Source: an uncultured Roseobacter sp. (GTDB lineage Bacteria; Pseudomonadota; Alphaproteobacteria; Rhodobacterales; Rhodobacteraceae). From it: a stretch of DNA of 64,000 nt. The stretch is taken from positions 1,116,001-1,180,000 of the forward strand of contig NZ_CANLKW010000001.1 of the NCBI RefSeq assembly GCF_947491795.1, in the 5' to 3' direction. Shown piece by piece: positions 1 through 9,261 of this stretch. The translations under genes and the position numbers were made by a program. How positions within the stretch are numbered: position 1 is the first letter of the stretch; each line of letters opens with the position of its first letter. A model generated the notes under the pieces. It was not told the DNA's origin, searched no databases, and saw only the letters and a program-made list of their open reading frames with translations.

Positions 1-2
1 TA

Positions 3-170
3 GTGATTTTCGTCGCCGGTGTTTCCATTGCAATCTGGGAGCGCCGCAAAAAGCGTACCCTGCTGGCCCATGACCTCAATGCAGCGGGCCCGCAGACCGA
101 GGCCGACCGCCAGGCCATCCGCACGGTGCATGAAATGACCGGTCGCGAAACGTCCCGTCCGCCGGACTGA
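3..170 (+). CDS. C-terminal fragment of a CDS running in from the left edge (hypothetical, membrane-like start)
   Basis: Open frame from the window edge, VIFVAGVSIAIWERRKKRTLLAHDLNAAG...RPPD*, stop at 168-170; identity not determinable. Confidence 0.4.
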   Translation: MIFVAGVSIAIWERRKKRTLLAHDLNAAGPQTEADRQAIRTVHEMTGRETSRPPD

Positions 171-224
171 ACCTGAAGCTTTTAAGATCCAACGTGGATC
201 CGAAGCAAACGGAGCCTCAACTGA

Positions 225-386
225 ATGCATGACGCACTGCTGATCTTCGGAGGTCTCGCCATCCTCGCAATCGTGGCAAACGTGATGTCGGCGCGAAACG
301 CCCGTCACCACTCCGACAGCGGCCTGGCTAAGCTGGGTGATAGCAGCCGGGATCAGAGGGCCGGCGGCGGTGGCGACAGCATCTGA
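225..386 (+). CDS. Small hypothetical protein (53 aa) with N-terminal hydrophobic segment
   Basis: ATG-to-TGA frame MHDALLIFGGLAILAIVANVMSARNARHHSD...; ends 2 nt before the convergent soxB-like stop. Confidence 0.4.
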   Translation: MHDALLIFGGLAILAIVANVMSARNARHHSDSGLAKLGDSSRDQRAGGGGDSI

Positions 387-388
387 CA

Positions 389-1633
389 TCAGTGCGCCAC
401 CCCCGCAGCCACGGATTCGTCGATAAACCTGCCCTCACGGAACCGGTCGAGGCCAAACTCATCCGTCAGCGGCCCGTGCCCTTTGGCGATCAGCTCGGCC
501 ATGGCCCAGCCGGACCCGGGTGTGGCCTTGAACCCGCCGGTGCCCCAGCCGCAGTTGATAAACACATTCTCCACCGGCGTTTTCGACAGGATGGGCGAGC
601 GGTCACCCGTCACATCCACGATCCCGCCCCACTGGCGCAGCATTTTCAGACGGCTCAGCATCGGAAAGGTCTCGATCAGCGCGCGCACGGTTTCCTCGAT
701 ATGGTGGAACGATCCGCGCTGCGTGTAGTTGTTATACCCGTCGGTGCCGCCACCGATGACCATCTCGCCCTTGTCGGACTGCGACAGATAGCCGTGAACC
801 GTGTTGGCCATCACAACCACATCCATGCAGGGTTTGATCGGCTCGCTGACCAGCGCCTGCAGCGCCACACTCTCAATCGGCAACCGGAAGCCTGCCAGCC
901 CGGCAACATGGCCTGAATTGCCCGCCACCACGATGCCCAGCTTGTCGCAGTCAATCGCACCGCGGTTCGTGTCCACACCGACGACTTTGCCCCCCTCGCG
1001 GCGGACGGCCGTGACCTCGCACTGCTGGATGACGTCCATGCCCATGTCCGAGCACGCCCGCGCATAGCCCCAGGCGACCGCATCATGGCGCGCCGTGCCG
1101 CCGCGCGCCTGCCACAGCCCGCCCAGCACCGGATAACGCGGCCCGGCGATATTCATGATCGGCACCAGCTCTTTCACACGGGTTGGGGTGATCCATTCGG
1201 TTGTCACGCCCTGGAGCGCATTGGCATGCGCCGTACGCTGATAGCCCCGCACCTCGTGATGCGTCTGGGCCAGCATGATCACGCCGCGCGGGCTGAACAT
1301 GACGTTATAGTTCAGATCCTGGCTCATCGTCTCGTAGAGAGACCGCGACTTTTCATAGAGCGCTGCCGACGGGTCCTGCAGGTAGTTCGAGCGGATGATC
1401 GTTGTGTTGCGTCCGGTGTTGCCACCGCCCAGCCAGCCCTTTTCCAGAATGGCGACGTTTTTGATGCCGAACCGTTTGCCCAGATGATAGGCCGTGGCCA
1501 GCCCGTGCCCGCCGCCGCCGATGATGATCACATCGTATTTCTTCTTTGGTTCCGCCTTGCGCCAGGCCCGTTCCCAGCCCGTGTGGTAACGTGCGGCCTC
1601 GCGCGCAACAGCAAAGACAGAATAGCGTTTCAT
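389..1633 (-). CDS. soxB: Sarcosine oxidase subunit beta family FAD-dependent oxidoreductase
   Basis: 414 aa; dinucleotide-binding motif VIIIGGGGHGLATAYHLG, GGGNTGRNTTIIRSNY and C-terminal NCGWGTGGFKATPGSG typical of SoxB. Confidence 0.88.
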   Translation of the reverse strand: MKRYSVFAVAREAARYHTGWERAWRKAEPKKKYDVIIIGGGGHGLATAYHLGKRFGIKNVAILEKGWLGGGNTGRNTTIIRSNYLQDPSAALYEKSRSLYETMSQDLNYNVMFSPRGVIMLAQTHHEVRGYQRTAHANALQGVTTEWITPTRVKELVPIMNIAGPRYPVLGGLWQARGGTARHDAVAWGYARACSDMGMDVIQQCEVTAVRREGGKVVGVDTNRGAIDCDKLGIVVAGNSGHVAGLAGFRLPIESVALQALVSEPIKPCMDVVVMANTVHGYLSQSDKGEMVIGGGTDGYNNYTQRGSFHHIEETVRALIETFPMLSRLKMLRQWGGIVDVTGDRSPILSKTPVENVFINCGWGTGGFKATPGSGWAMAELIAKGHGPLTDEFGLDRFREGRFIDESVAAGVAH

Positions 1634-1856
1634 GGCACCGGTCCCCGAACATGGCTGCGCACCGGAATCGCACCGGTGCTAAGGTTCACTCTCTTCTGCC
1701 GTTCCCTGTGGAAAAGAGGATACTGAGCGCGTCACATCCTGACATGTTTGCGACACGGCGTGCAATTGACGCAGCTGTGACGGGGGCGTGGCCTTTTGCC
1801 CCTTTTTACCCGGGCGCACAGCGGCTACATCTGAGCGCGCGTTGGAAGGGAACACC

Positions 1857-3086
1857 ATGGCTTTCTGGATCATCACTGCCGGACTGGCAGTCGTTATTTC
1901 AGTGCTCATCGCGCTCGCGATGCGCGCCCCGCGTGCTGCGGGCGCTGAGCCTGCGGCGGCCTATGATCTGCGCGTCTACCGCGACCAGCTGCGCGAAGTG
2001 GAAAAGGACCTGGCGCGCGGTGTGGTCAGCCCGGCGGATGCCGAACGCGTGCGCGCCGAGGTGTCGCGCCGCATCCTTGCCGCCGATGCCGCCCTGCAGG
2101 TCGAAGAAGCAGGCGAGGACGACAAAAAAGGGGCGCCCGGGCTTGTGGCCGCCCTGCTCGCCGTACTGCTCATCGGCGGCAGTGTCGGGCTCTATACCCG
2201 GCTTGGCGCGCCGGGATACGGTGATCTGGGCCTCAAAGACCGCATCGAGATGGCGGAGGCACTGCGCGCGGACCGCCCCTCGCAGGCAACGGCAGAGGCC
2301 GGCCTGCCCCCGATCCGCACCCCGGCGGATGCAGGCCCGGATTACGTCGCCCTGGTCGAGCAACTGCGCGCGACCGTCGCACAGCGTCCGGATGATCTTC
2401 AGGGTCTGACGCTGCTGGCCCAGAACGAGGCCAATCTCAACAACTTCCCCGCAGCGGCTAAAGCGCTGGCCGAAATCATCCGCATCAAGGGGCCGGACGC
2501 GGATGTGACGGATTTCACCAATCATGCGGATATGCTGGTGCTGGCAGCGGGCGGCTATGTCTCCCCCGAGGCCGAAGAGGCCCTGACAACCGCGCTGGCA
2601 ATGGACGAGACCAATGGCACGGCGCGCTATTACATCGGTCTGATGCTGGCCCAGACCGGACGCCCCGACCAGGCGTTCCGCGTGTGGGACAGGCTGCTGC
2701 GCGAAGGCCCGCCTGACGCGCCCTGGATCCAGCCGGTGCTGGCGCAGATTGACGACATGGCGATCCGCGCGGGCGTCAACTACCAGATCCCAGAAATCGG
2801 CGGCGGGCGGGGCCCGTCGCAGGCCGACATCGAAGCCGCGCAGGACATGAGTCCTGCTGAGCGCATGGAAATGATCGGCAATATGGTCTCCGGCCTCTCC
2901 AGTCGCCTTGCAACCGAAGGCGGCCCGGTCGAGGACTGGGCGCAGCTGATCACCGCCCTTGGTGTGCTGGGCCAGCAGGGCCAGGCCCGCGCGGTCTATG
3001 ACAACGCCGTTCAGGTCTTTGGCGATGATACCCGTGCGCTGGATCTGCTGCTGCGGGCAGGCCAGCGGGCGCAGGTTGTCGAATGA
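1857..3086 (+). CDS. ccmI: c-type cytochrome biogenesis protein CcmI
   Basis: MAFWIITAGLAVVISVLIALAMR membrane start, YDLRVYRDQLREVEKDLARGVVSPADAERVRAEVSRRIL, TPR-like C-terminal half; ATG at 1857 preferred over ORF-track start 1788. Confidence 0.88.
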   Translation: MAFWIITAGLAVVISVLIALAMRAPRAAGAEPAAAYDLRVYRDQLREVEKDLARGVVSPADAERVRAEVSRRILAADAALQVEEAGEDDKKGAPGLVAALLAVLLIGGSVGLYTRLGAPGYGDLGLKDRIEMAEALRADRPSQATAEAGLPPIRTPADAGPDYVALVEQLRATVAQRPDDLQGLTLLAQNEANLNNFPAAAKALAEIIRIKGPDADVTDFTNHADMLVLAAGGYVSPEAEEALTTALAMDETNGTARYYIGLMLAQTGRPDQAFRVWDRLLREGPPDAPWIQPVLAQIDDMAIRAGVNYQIPEIGGGRGPSQADIEAAQDMSPAERMEMIGNMVSGLSSRLATEGGPVEDWAQLITALGVLGQQGQARAVYDNAVQVFGDDTRALDLLLRAGQRAQVVE

Positions 3087-3574
3087 TCTTTGAAGACATG
3101 AGCGGGTTTCTGGAGGCCCTGCCCCCGGCTCAGGGGCTCGCCGGGCTGGATCTGGGCACCGCCACGATCGGCGTTGCGGTCTCTGACACCTTTATGTCGG
3201 TCGCGACACCACTGGAAACGATCCGGCGTAAAAAATTCGGCACAGACGCTGCGGCGCTGATGAAAATACTCTCAGACCGGCGGATCGGCGGCGTCGTTCT
3301 GGGGCTGCCGCGCAACATGGACGGCTCAGAGGGGCCGCGCTGCCAGTCGACCCGCGCCTTTGCACGTAATCTCGACCGGCTGGAGGGGTTTGACCTTGCG
3401 GTGACTTTCTGGGATGAGCGTCTTTCGACCGTCGCCGCCGAGCGCGCGCTGCTGGAGGCGGATACGTCACGGAAACGTCGCGCAGAGGTCATCGACCACG
3501 TGGCCGCCGGATATATCCTGCAGGGGGCATTGGACCGCATCCGCGTGCTGCGTGCAGAAAAGGGAACGACATGA
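3083..3574 (+). CDS. ruvX: Putative pre-16S rRNA nuclease / Holliday junction resolvase RuvX (YqgF family)
   Basis: GLDLGTATIGVAVSD...GVVLGLPRNMDGSEGPRCQ...FWDERLSTVAAERALLE; 4-nt overlap with ccmI. Confidence 0.93.
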   Translation: MIFEDMSGFLEALPPAQGLAGLDLGTATIGVAVSDTFMSVATPLETIRRKKFGTDAAALMKILSDRRIGGVVLGLPRNMDGSEGPRCQSTRAFARNLDRLEGFDLAVTFWDERLSTVAAERALLEADTSRKRRAEVIDHVAAGYILQGALDRIRVLRAEKGTT

Positions 3575-3801
3575 CAGACGACATCTGGCAGCGTGACGAA
3601 ATCGAAAGCCCCTGTGTGAAAATCTGCGTTGTCCACCCCGAGGCACGTCTGTGCACCGGCTGTCTGCGATCCATCGACGAGATCACACAGTGGTCGCGTA
3701 TGTCCAGGGAAGACCGCCGCGCCGTGATCGCAGAGCTGCCCGCCCGTGCGGGAAAGCTGACAAAACGCCGGGGCGGTCGGGCCGCGCGGCTTGCGCGCTG
3801 A
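3571..3801 (+). CDS. DUF1289 domain-containing small Cys protein
   Basis: ESPCVKICVVHPEARLCTGCLRSIDEITQWSRMSREDRRAVIAELPAR, classic DUF1289 pattern; ATGA overlap with ruvX. Confidence 0.9.
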   Translation: MTDDIWQRDEIESPCVKICVVHPEARLCTGCLRSIDEITQWSRMSREDRRAVIAELPARAGKLTKRRGGRAARLAR

Positions 3802-4109
3802 ACCGCGCTGCGACACTGCAGGCGGGCAGACAACGACGCACCCGGGCGAACATACTGCGTGAAACGCGCGCTTCGGGCGGACTGAACCCGAACCTGCATT
3901 CGGCTGAATTCACACCCGGGCCGCCCTGCCCCGCGCTCAAAAATCATTCCGCGCTGAAAACCTTCGAAATGCTTGCTTTGTGCAGGTAACCGCTCAATAG
4001 TCATCCTGCACCACCTGAAAAGGTTTGGTTTTAGCAAAAGGATTTTTCAATGATCGCGGGTTTTTCGCGGAATAACCGGACGACAGAACGTCCCATAGGA
4101 TAGGCACTG

Positions 4110-5021
4110 ATGAATGTTTCAACCAACCGCGCAGCGCGCGTGCCTTTGCTCATGTCTGCCGCGGCAACACTGGCCCTTCTCGCCGGCACGCTGAGCACAA
4201 CGCAGGCGTCGGCCGCGACGTATACGACTGATGTATTGCGCAGCGCGGATACCATTACCCAGACCCTGAGCCTGGACGGCGGTGCCGTACCTCACACCGA
4301 CGCTGAATACAGGGACTACACCGTTTCCAGACGGTACAACCTGCAGGGCTTTGACAACAGCCGGGGCACTCTGACCGGCGCCAGCCTGCACTGGTCCTAT
4401 ACCCGGGCAGTCTCCGCGTTTACGGAGTTTCGAAACGTGCGTTGCCTGGACGCCAGCCTGCGGAGCGACGGTCGCGATTGCCGGAATATCGATCTGCGCA
4501 ACAACGCAGGCAAAGGGGACAAGGACGTCGCCAAAGGCCAGTTGCAGCTCTCCGTCCTGGGCACAGACAGCAAGCGCACCCTTGGCACACCCCAGGTGGT
4601 GCGCGACGGTGAATATGACTTCAATCCCGAAAACCCGGATGTCGGCGCCGTGCAACATCCCTCGTTCATGTGGGGTGATTTCACCACCTGGTCGAATCCC
4701 GGCAGCCAGGTTCTCACTGATCTCGACAGTCTGACCCGCAATTCCAGAATTGACCTGACGCTGACAGCAAAGCTCTTTGATTCAGGCGGCTGGATCGATT
4801 GCGACGCCTCCATCGGCAGCTTTGTCAGAGAATGTGTTGCCGACGTGAAGACGAGACTGTTCTGGGACATCGATTTCTGGATTGAGTACGAATACGCCGA
4901 AATCCCCGATGACGATGATGACGACGATCTGAGCGCCGTGCCGCTGCCAGCCAGCGGATGGCTGTTGCTGGCAGGTCTCGGCGCGCTCGCGGGTCGCAGG
5001 GCGAAAAACCGCGCATCCTGA
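4110..5021 (+). CDS. Secreted protein with VPLPA-CTERM sorting signal
   Basis: N-terminal signal peptide (LLMSAAATLALLAGTLSTTQASA); C-terminus DDDDDDDLSAVPLPASGWLLLAGLGALAGRRAKNRAS = VPLPA motif, TM helix, basic tail. Confidence 0.85.
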   Translation: MNVSTNRAARVPLLMSAAATLALLAGTLSTTQASAATYTTDVLRSADTITQTLSLDGGAVPHTDAEYRDYTVSRRYNLQGFDNSRGTLTGASLHWSYTRAVSAFTEFRNVRCLDASLRSDGRDCRNIDLRNNAGKGDKDVAKGQLQLSVLGTDSKRTLGTPQVVRDGEYDFNPENPDVGAVQHPSFMWGDFTTWSNPGSQVLTDLDSLTRNSRIDLTLTAKLFDSGGWIDCDASIGSFVRECVADVKTRLFWDIDFWIEYEYAEIPDDDDDDDLSAVPLPASGWLLLAGLGALAGRRAKNRAS

Positions 5022-5116
5022 TCCGGATCAGCGACCACCCGTTCAGTACCCGGCAACTCAGGGCGTTCGCAGGTTCATCGGGCGCGCCGCTTTGAAACCA
5101 GACCATCGACCCCGCG

Positions 5117-6274
5117 TCAGGATTTCTTTTTCTTTTTCATCATGGTCGCAGCCTGCGTGTAGCCGCCGGAAGCGCCGTCGATGAAATGGATATGGTCATC
5201 GGTCATCACCGACGGAACGATACAGGTCATCATCGCCTGATCCTGTTCAAACACACCATAGCTGACCAGCCGATCAGCTTCTGCCTTTGCAAGTAACTCC
5301 CTGATCTGACGCAGAGTTTCCCTGTCGCAATCCAGCGTCATTTTCAGCCCGTCGTCGTATTTACGAAAATCCGAATTGCGCGACACCGTGCGCGCATAGT
5401 GTCCCGCGCTGAAACCGCCCAGTGTGATCCCGGTGCGCATCAGCAACCAGGCCACCATGGTCTCCGACAGCACTCTGAGACGCGCGGCCCAGAACGCGCC
5501 CGTGCCCTTTGAGGCATGCGCCTCCAGGCTGACCCCGGGCGGCGGCCACCGGGATCCGGGACCTTCAACAGGGACCGGATGCCCGCCCCGCTCCAGACCC
5601 TGCGCCAGCTCGATAACCTGACGCGCAATGGCGGTAAACTCCGCACCATCCACCCCGCCCACGGGCTGCAGCACCAGCGACAGAATTGTCCCGTTTCTCG
5701 CGGTGGTCGGCGACCAGCGGCACGACAGACCGGTCAGGTCGGGCACGGTGCCTTCGGGTGCCGGTTCAAACCCATAGTCTGATGATTTCAGGGCATTTTC
5801 CGCCCAGGAAACACCGCCGCCGTTGAACATCGCATAATCTGCGGTTTCAGACGCCTGATAGCGTGCTACACCAATGCTCAGACCTGCCGCAAGTATGTCG
5901 CGCACAGGCACAAGACCTGCCCGCAAACCGATCCCGAACTCGTCCGCAGCCCAGCGCTGCACCGCGCGCAGCGCCTCTTCGGCCACGCCTGCCTGCCCGG
6001 GCCAGATGGCAAATGTCGCGCCATCACCTCCAAAAACAAAAGGAAAGGGCACACCGTCCGACGCGTTGATCTGCGCCGAAATGACCGCAGCACCCACCAT
6101 GTTGACTGTCTTGTAGCGCCCGTTCGCCACTTCGATCGTGGAATTGACCACATCAGAGACCCCGACAAGCCAGTCTTCGGGAACAGGTGTAAAGCAGGCC
6201 GGATTGCACAGATTGTCAAAGGCAGCGGTACGCGGCAGCCCGGCGTAAAACTCTTTACCTGTCCCCATACTCAC
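5117..6274 (-). CDS. DUF3095 family protein
   Basis: FYAGLPRTAAFDNLCNPACFTPVPEDWLVGVSDVVNSTIEVANGRYKTVNMVGAAVISAQ...FVFGGDGATFAI. Confidence 0.8.
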   Translation of the reverse strand: MSMGTGKEFYAGLPRTAAFDNLCNPACFTPVPEDWLVGVSDVVNSTIEVANGRYKTVNMVGAAVISAQINASDGVPFPFVFGGDGATFAIWPGQAGVAEEALRAVQRWAADEFGIGLRAGLVPVRDILAAGLSIGVARYQASETADYAMFNGGGVSWAENALKSSDYGFEPAPEGTVPDLTGLSCRWSPTTARNGTILSLVLQPVGGVDGAEFTAIARQVIELAQGLERGGHPVPVEGPGSRWPPPGVSLEAHASKGTGAFWAARLRVLSETMVAWLLMRTGITLGGFSAGHYARTVSRNSDFRKYDDGLKMTLDCDRETLRQIRELLAKAEADRLVSYGVFEQDQAMMTCIVPSVMTDDHIHFIDGASGGYTQAATMMKKKKKS

Positions 6275-6361
6275 CTGCCACCCACTGGCATCCCCGCTGA
6301 CACCCCTGGAAAAAAGGGTATCATATCATGCGGTCAGGATAAAATGGGGGGGGCCGCCCGC

Positions 6362-7267
6362 TCAGACCGCCTGCAGTTTGCGCGCCTCTTCACCGGCCAG
6401 TTTCAGCAGCTGCTGCATAAACGGCTTGTCCAGATCATCGCGGCGCACGGCAGCATAAAGACGGCGTGTGATCCCCTGCGCCGTCAGGGGCCGCGTCACA
6501 TAATCTGACGAGTATTTCACCTCCCGCACGACCCAGTCCGGCAGGACAGACACGCCCCGGTTAGACGCCACCAGCAGCAGAATAACCGCCGTCAGTTCCA
6601 CCTGGCGGATGGCCGCAGGCTCAACCTTGGCGGGGATCAGCAACTGGCTGAAGACATCCAGCCGGGTGCGTTCCACCGGATAGGTGATCAGTGTCTCGCC
6701 GCGAAAATCAGCCGCCTCGACAAAGGGTTTCTGCGCCAGCGGATGCGCGCTCGAGGCCACAAAAACCGGCGCATAATCAAAGAGTTCGACGAACTCGACG
6801 CCTGGCAGATCTTCCGGATCAGAAGAGACCACAAGGTCCACTTCCTCTTTCAGAAGCGCGGGCAGCGCGTCAAAGGCAAGGCCCGGGCGAATGTCCACAT
6901 CCACCTCGCCCCAGTGACGGCGGAACTGCTCCAGCACCGGAAAGAGCCACTCGAAACAGGCGTGGCATTCGATGGCGATATGCATGCGCCCCGTACTGCC
7001 CGCCCGCAGACCGCTGAACTCGTCCTGCAGCGCCTGGACCTGCGGCAGCACCTGTTCGGCCAGTTTCAGCAGCCGGTGACCGGCCGGTGACAGCTTCAGC
7101 GGCTTGGAACGGCGCACAAACAGCTCAACCCCCGCCTGATCCTCCAGCCCCTTGATCTGATGGCTCAGCGCCGACTGGGTGATGTGCAGCAGATCAGCGG
7201 CCCGCGCCAGCCCGCCTGCCTGATGGATCGCCTGGATCGTGCGCAGATGGCGGAACTCAATATGCAT
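6362..7267 (-). CDS. metR: LysR family transcriptional regulator, MetR-like
   Basis: N-terminal LysR HTH (MHIEFRHLRTIQAIHQAGGLARAADLLHITQSALSHQIKGLED), divergent from metF. Confidence 0.85.
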   Translation of the reverse strand: MHIEFRHLRTIQAIHQAGGLARAADLLHITQSALSHQIKGLEDQAGVELFVRRSKPLKLSPAGHRLLKLAEQVLPQVQALQDEFSGLRAGSTGRMHIAIECHACFEWLFPVLEQFRRHWGEVDVDIRPGLAFDALPALLKEEVDLVVSSDPEDLPGVEFVELFDYAPVFVASSAHPLAQKPFVEAADFRGETLITYPVERTRLDVFSQLLIPAKVEPAAIRQVELTAVILLLVASNRGVSVLPDWVVREVKYSSDYVTRPLTAQGITRRLYAAVRRDDLDKPFMQQLLKLAGEEARKLQAV

Positions 7268-7271
7268 ACCG

Positions 7272-7301
7272 AACTCATGTTAAAGATGAAAGTTATGAGT
7301 T
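7272..7301. promoter_or_regulatory. Candidate MetR/LysR operator in the metR-metF divergent intergenic region
   Basis: Inverted repeat AACTCAT-N16-ATGAGTT directly upstream of the metR-like start codon. Confidence 0.45.
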
Positions 7302-7355
7302 TGTTTCATTTTTCTGGATATGGCACAAGAGACGAAATCAAAGGAGCCTTCACTT

Positions 7356-8225
7356 ATGTCCGCCCCCGCCGTTTCATTCGAGGTTTTTCCCCCCAGATCC
7401 ATCGACGCATCGTTTCGTCTGTGGGATACTGCCCAGGCCCTGGCCCCGCTGGAGCCGCGCTTTTTCTCGGTGACCTATGGCGCGGGCGGCTCCACCCGTG
7501 ATCTGACCCATGACGCGGCCTATACGCTGCGCAAAACCTCTGGTCTGCCCGTCGCAGCACATCTGACCTGTGTGGGTGCCACACGTGCGGAAACGCTCGC
7601 CACAGCGCAGCGCTTTGCAAAGGCAGGCGTGACCGATCTGGTCGCGCTGCGCGGCGACCCGCCCGAGGGCAGCGACGGTTTTACCTCGCATGCAGACGGC
7701 TTTGCCAGTTCGGTTGATCTGATCAGCGCGCTGGCGGACACCGGCCAGTTTACCCTGCGCGTTGGTGCCTATCCCGAAAAACATCCCGAAGCCGCCAGCC
7801 GCCAGGCCGATATCGACTGGCTCAAGGCCAAGATCGACGCGGGCGCTGCAGAGGCGATCACCCAGTTCTTTTTCGAGGCTGAGACTTTTCTGCGGTTCCG
7901 CGATGCCTGCGTCAAAGCGGGAATCGACGCGCCGATCACCCCCGGCATCCTGCCGGTGACCAACTGGAAAAACGCCCGCGCCTTTGCCGCACGCTGCGGG
8001 GCAACCGTTCCCGCCTGGCTCGATCAGGCGTTTGAAACCGCAATGCGCGATGACCGGCACGACCTGCTGGCCCGCGCGGTCTGCACCGAAATGTGCTCGG
8101 AGCTGGTGGACGAGGGCGTGGACGCGCTGCATTTCTACACGCTTAACCGCCCCGAACTGACCCGCGAGATCTGCCACGCACTGGGCGTCACCCAGGCGGT
8201 CACAGGGGTGCGGGACGTCGCGTAA
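7356..8225 (+). CDS. metF: Methylenetetrahydrofolate reductase [NAD(P)H]
   Basis: SFEVFPPRS...PRFFSVTYGAGGSTRD...HLTCVGATRAE...ALRGDPPEG...GAYPEKHPEA...QFFFEAETFLRF; internal ATG 7356 preferred. Confidence 0.95.
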   Translation: MSAPAVSFEVFPPRSIDASFRLWDTAQALAPLEPRFFSVTYGAGGSTRDLTHDAAYTLRKTSGLPVAAHLTCVGATRAETLATAQRFAKAGVTDLVALRGDPPEGSDGFTSHADGFASSVDLISALADTGQFTLRVGAYPEKHPEAASRQADIDWLKAKIDAGAAEAITQFFFEAETFLRFRDACVKAGIDAPITPGILPVTNWKNARAFAARCGATVPAWLDQAFETAMRDDRHDLLARAVCTEMCSELVDEGVDALHFYTLNRPELTREICHALGVTQAVTGVRDVA

Positions 8226-8287
8226 CCCCTTGAGTGCGGACAGCAGACTGCTACCTTCCGGCTGACCCCAAACCGCCGGAGCCCGCC

Positions 8288-8770
8288 ATGCCGTATGCCG
8301 CACAATCCCCCGCTGACCTGCTGCCCCCTGAAAAGATCATCAGCATGTCCGGTCTCGCGTTCATGCAGGGCATCCTCAGGGGCGAGATCGCGGGCGCCCC
8401 GATTGCCGAAACCCTGAATTTCGACCTCCATGAGGTGGAGGAAGGCCGTGTCCGGTTCAGCGGCGTGCCCACCTTCGCCGCGATGAACCCCAGCGGCGCG
8501 GTGCACGGCGGCTGGTACGGTGCGCTGCTCGACAGTGCCCTGGGATGTGCCGTGATGACGATGGTGCCAAAGGGGTCGGTCTATACCACGCTGGAATACA
8601 AAGTGAATATCACCCGCGCGATCCGTCCCGGCACGGTGGTGGACTGTGTCGCAGTGGTCGATCATGTAGGTCGCTCGACGGGTGTGGCCCATGCCGACAT
8701 CCGCGGGCGCGAGGATGGCAAGGTCTATGCCACCGGCTCCACCACCTGCATCATCATGAAGGTCGCCTGA
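8288..8770 (+). CDS. PaaI family (hotdog fold) thioesterase
   Basis: AAMNPSGAVHGGWYGALLDSALGCAVMTM...TLEYKVNITRAIRPG...GRSTGVAHADIRGREDGKVYATGSTTCIIM. Confidence 0.88.
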   Translation: MPYAAQSPADLLPPEKIISMSGLAFMQGILRGEIAGAPIAETLNFDLHEVEEGRVRFSGVPTFAAMNPSGAVHGGWYGALLDSALGCAVMTMVPKGSVYTTLEYKVNITRAIRPGTVVDCVAVVDHVGRSTGVAHADIRGREDGKVYATGSTTCIIMKVA

Positions 8771-8806
8771 GGTTTCGCACGGCCTCAGGAGTGCGCGCGC
8801 TGCGCG

Positions 8807-9178
8807 TTACCGGGAGCCTGTCTCCAGCCCTTCGTGCCGGGCCAGCGCGCGGCAATAGGCGGTCCAGTCCCGGAAGTCCTGACTGAAGACATAAGCGGTG
8901 CCCTTTTCCGACCAGTCGTTGCATTTGCTGCGCCACAGATCCGAGACCCAGACGCGTGGATCGCTGCGCCCTTCCCTTTCTGCCCGCGTATAGGCTGCCG
9001 CTGCCCAGACCTCTGCGGCCTGCGTCAGGCGTTCCGCAGCAGACCCCGGCGACACCCATTCTGCGGCAACCGAATACAACGCTCCGCATGCCACCATGCT
9101 CTCGCCGATGGGCTGGCCCGCCTTTGCCGGTGCGACAGAGCCTGCCAACAGCAGTGCGGCAGCTGTTTGTCGTATCAT
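8807..9178 (-). CDS. Small secreted hypothetical protein
   Basis: MIRQTAAALLLAGSVAPAKA signal peptide, 123 aa. Confidence 0.55.
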   Translation of the reverse strand: MIRQTAAALLLAGSVAPAKAGQPIGESMVACGALYSVAAEWVSPGSAAERLTQAAEVWAAAAYTRAEREGRSDPRVWVSDLWRSKCNDWSEKGTAYVFSQDFRDWTAYCRALARHEGLETGSR

Positions 9179-9261
9179 GTCAGGATCCTCCCTGCCCCGC
9201 GCAGGGCAGTCTGGTGCAGGATCATGGCCACAAGATGGCGTGACACCTGCCTGTGGCCGGA

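Noticed and set aside
1546-2409. 287-aa plus ORF overlapping soxB/ccmI
   Set aside because: Out of frame with ccmI, Arg/Pro-rich shadow translation.
4050-4103. 17-aa leader-like ORF (MIAGFSRNNRTTERPIG) before the VPLPA gene
   Set aside because: Too short, no attenuator structure or codon bias evident.
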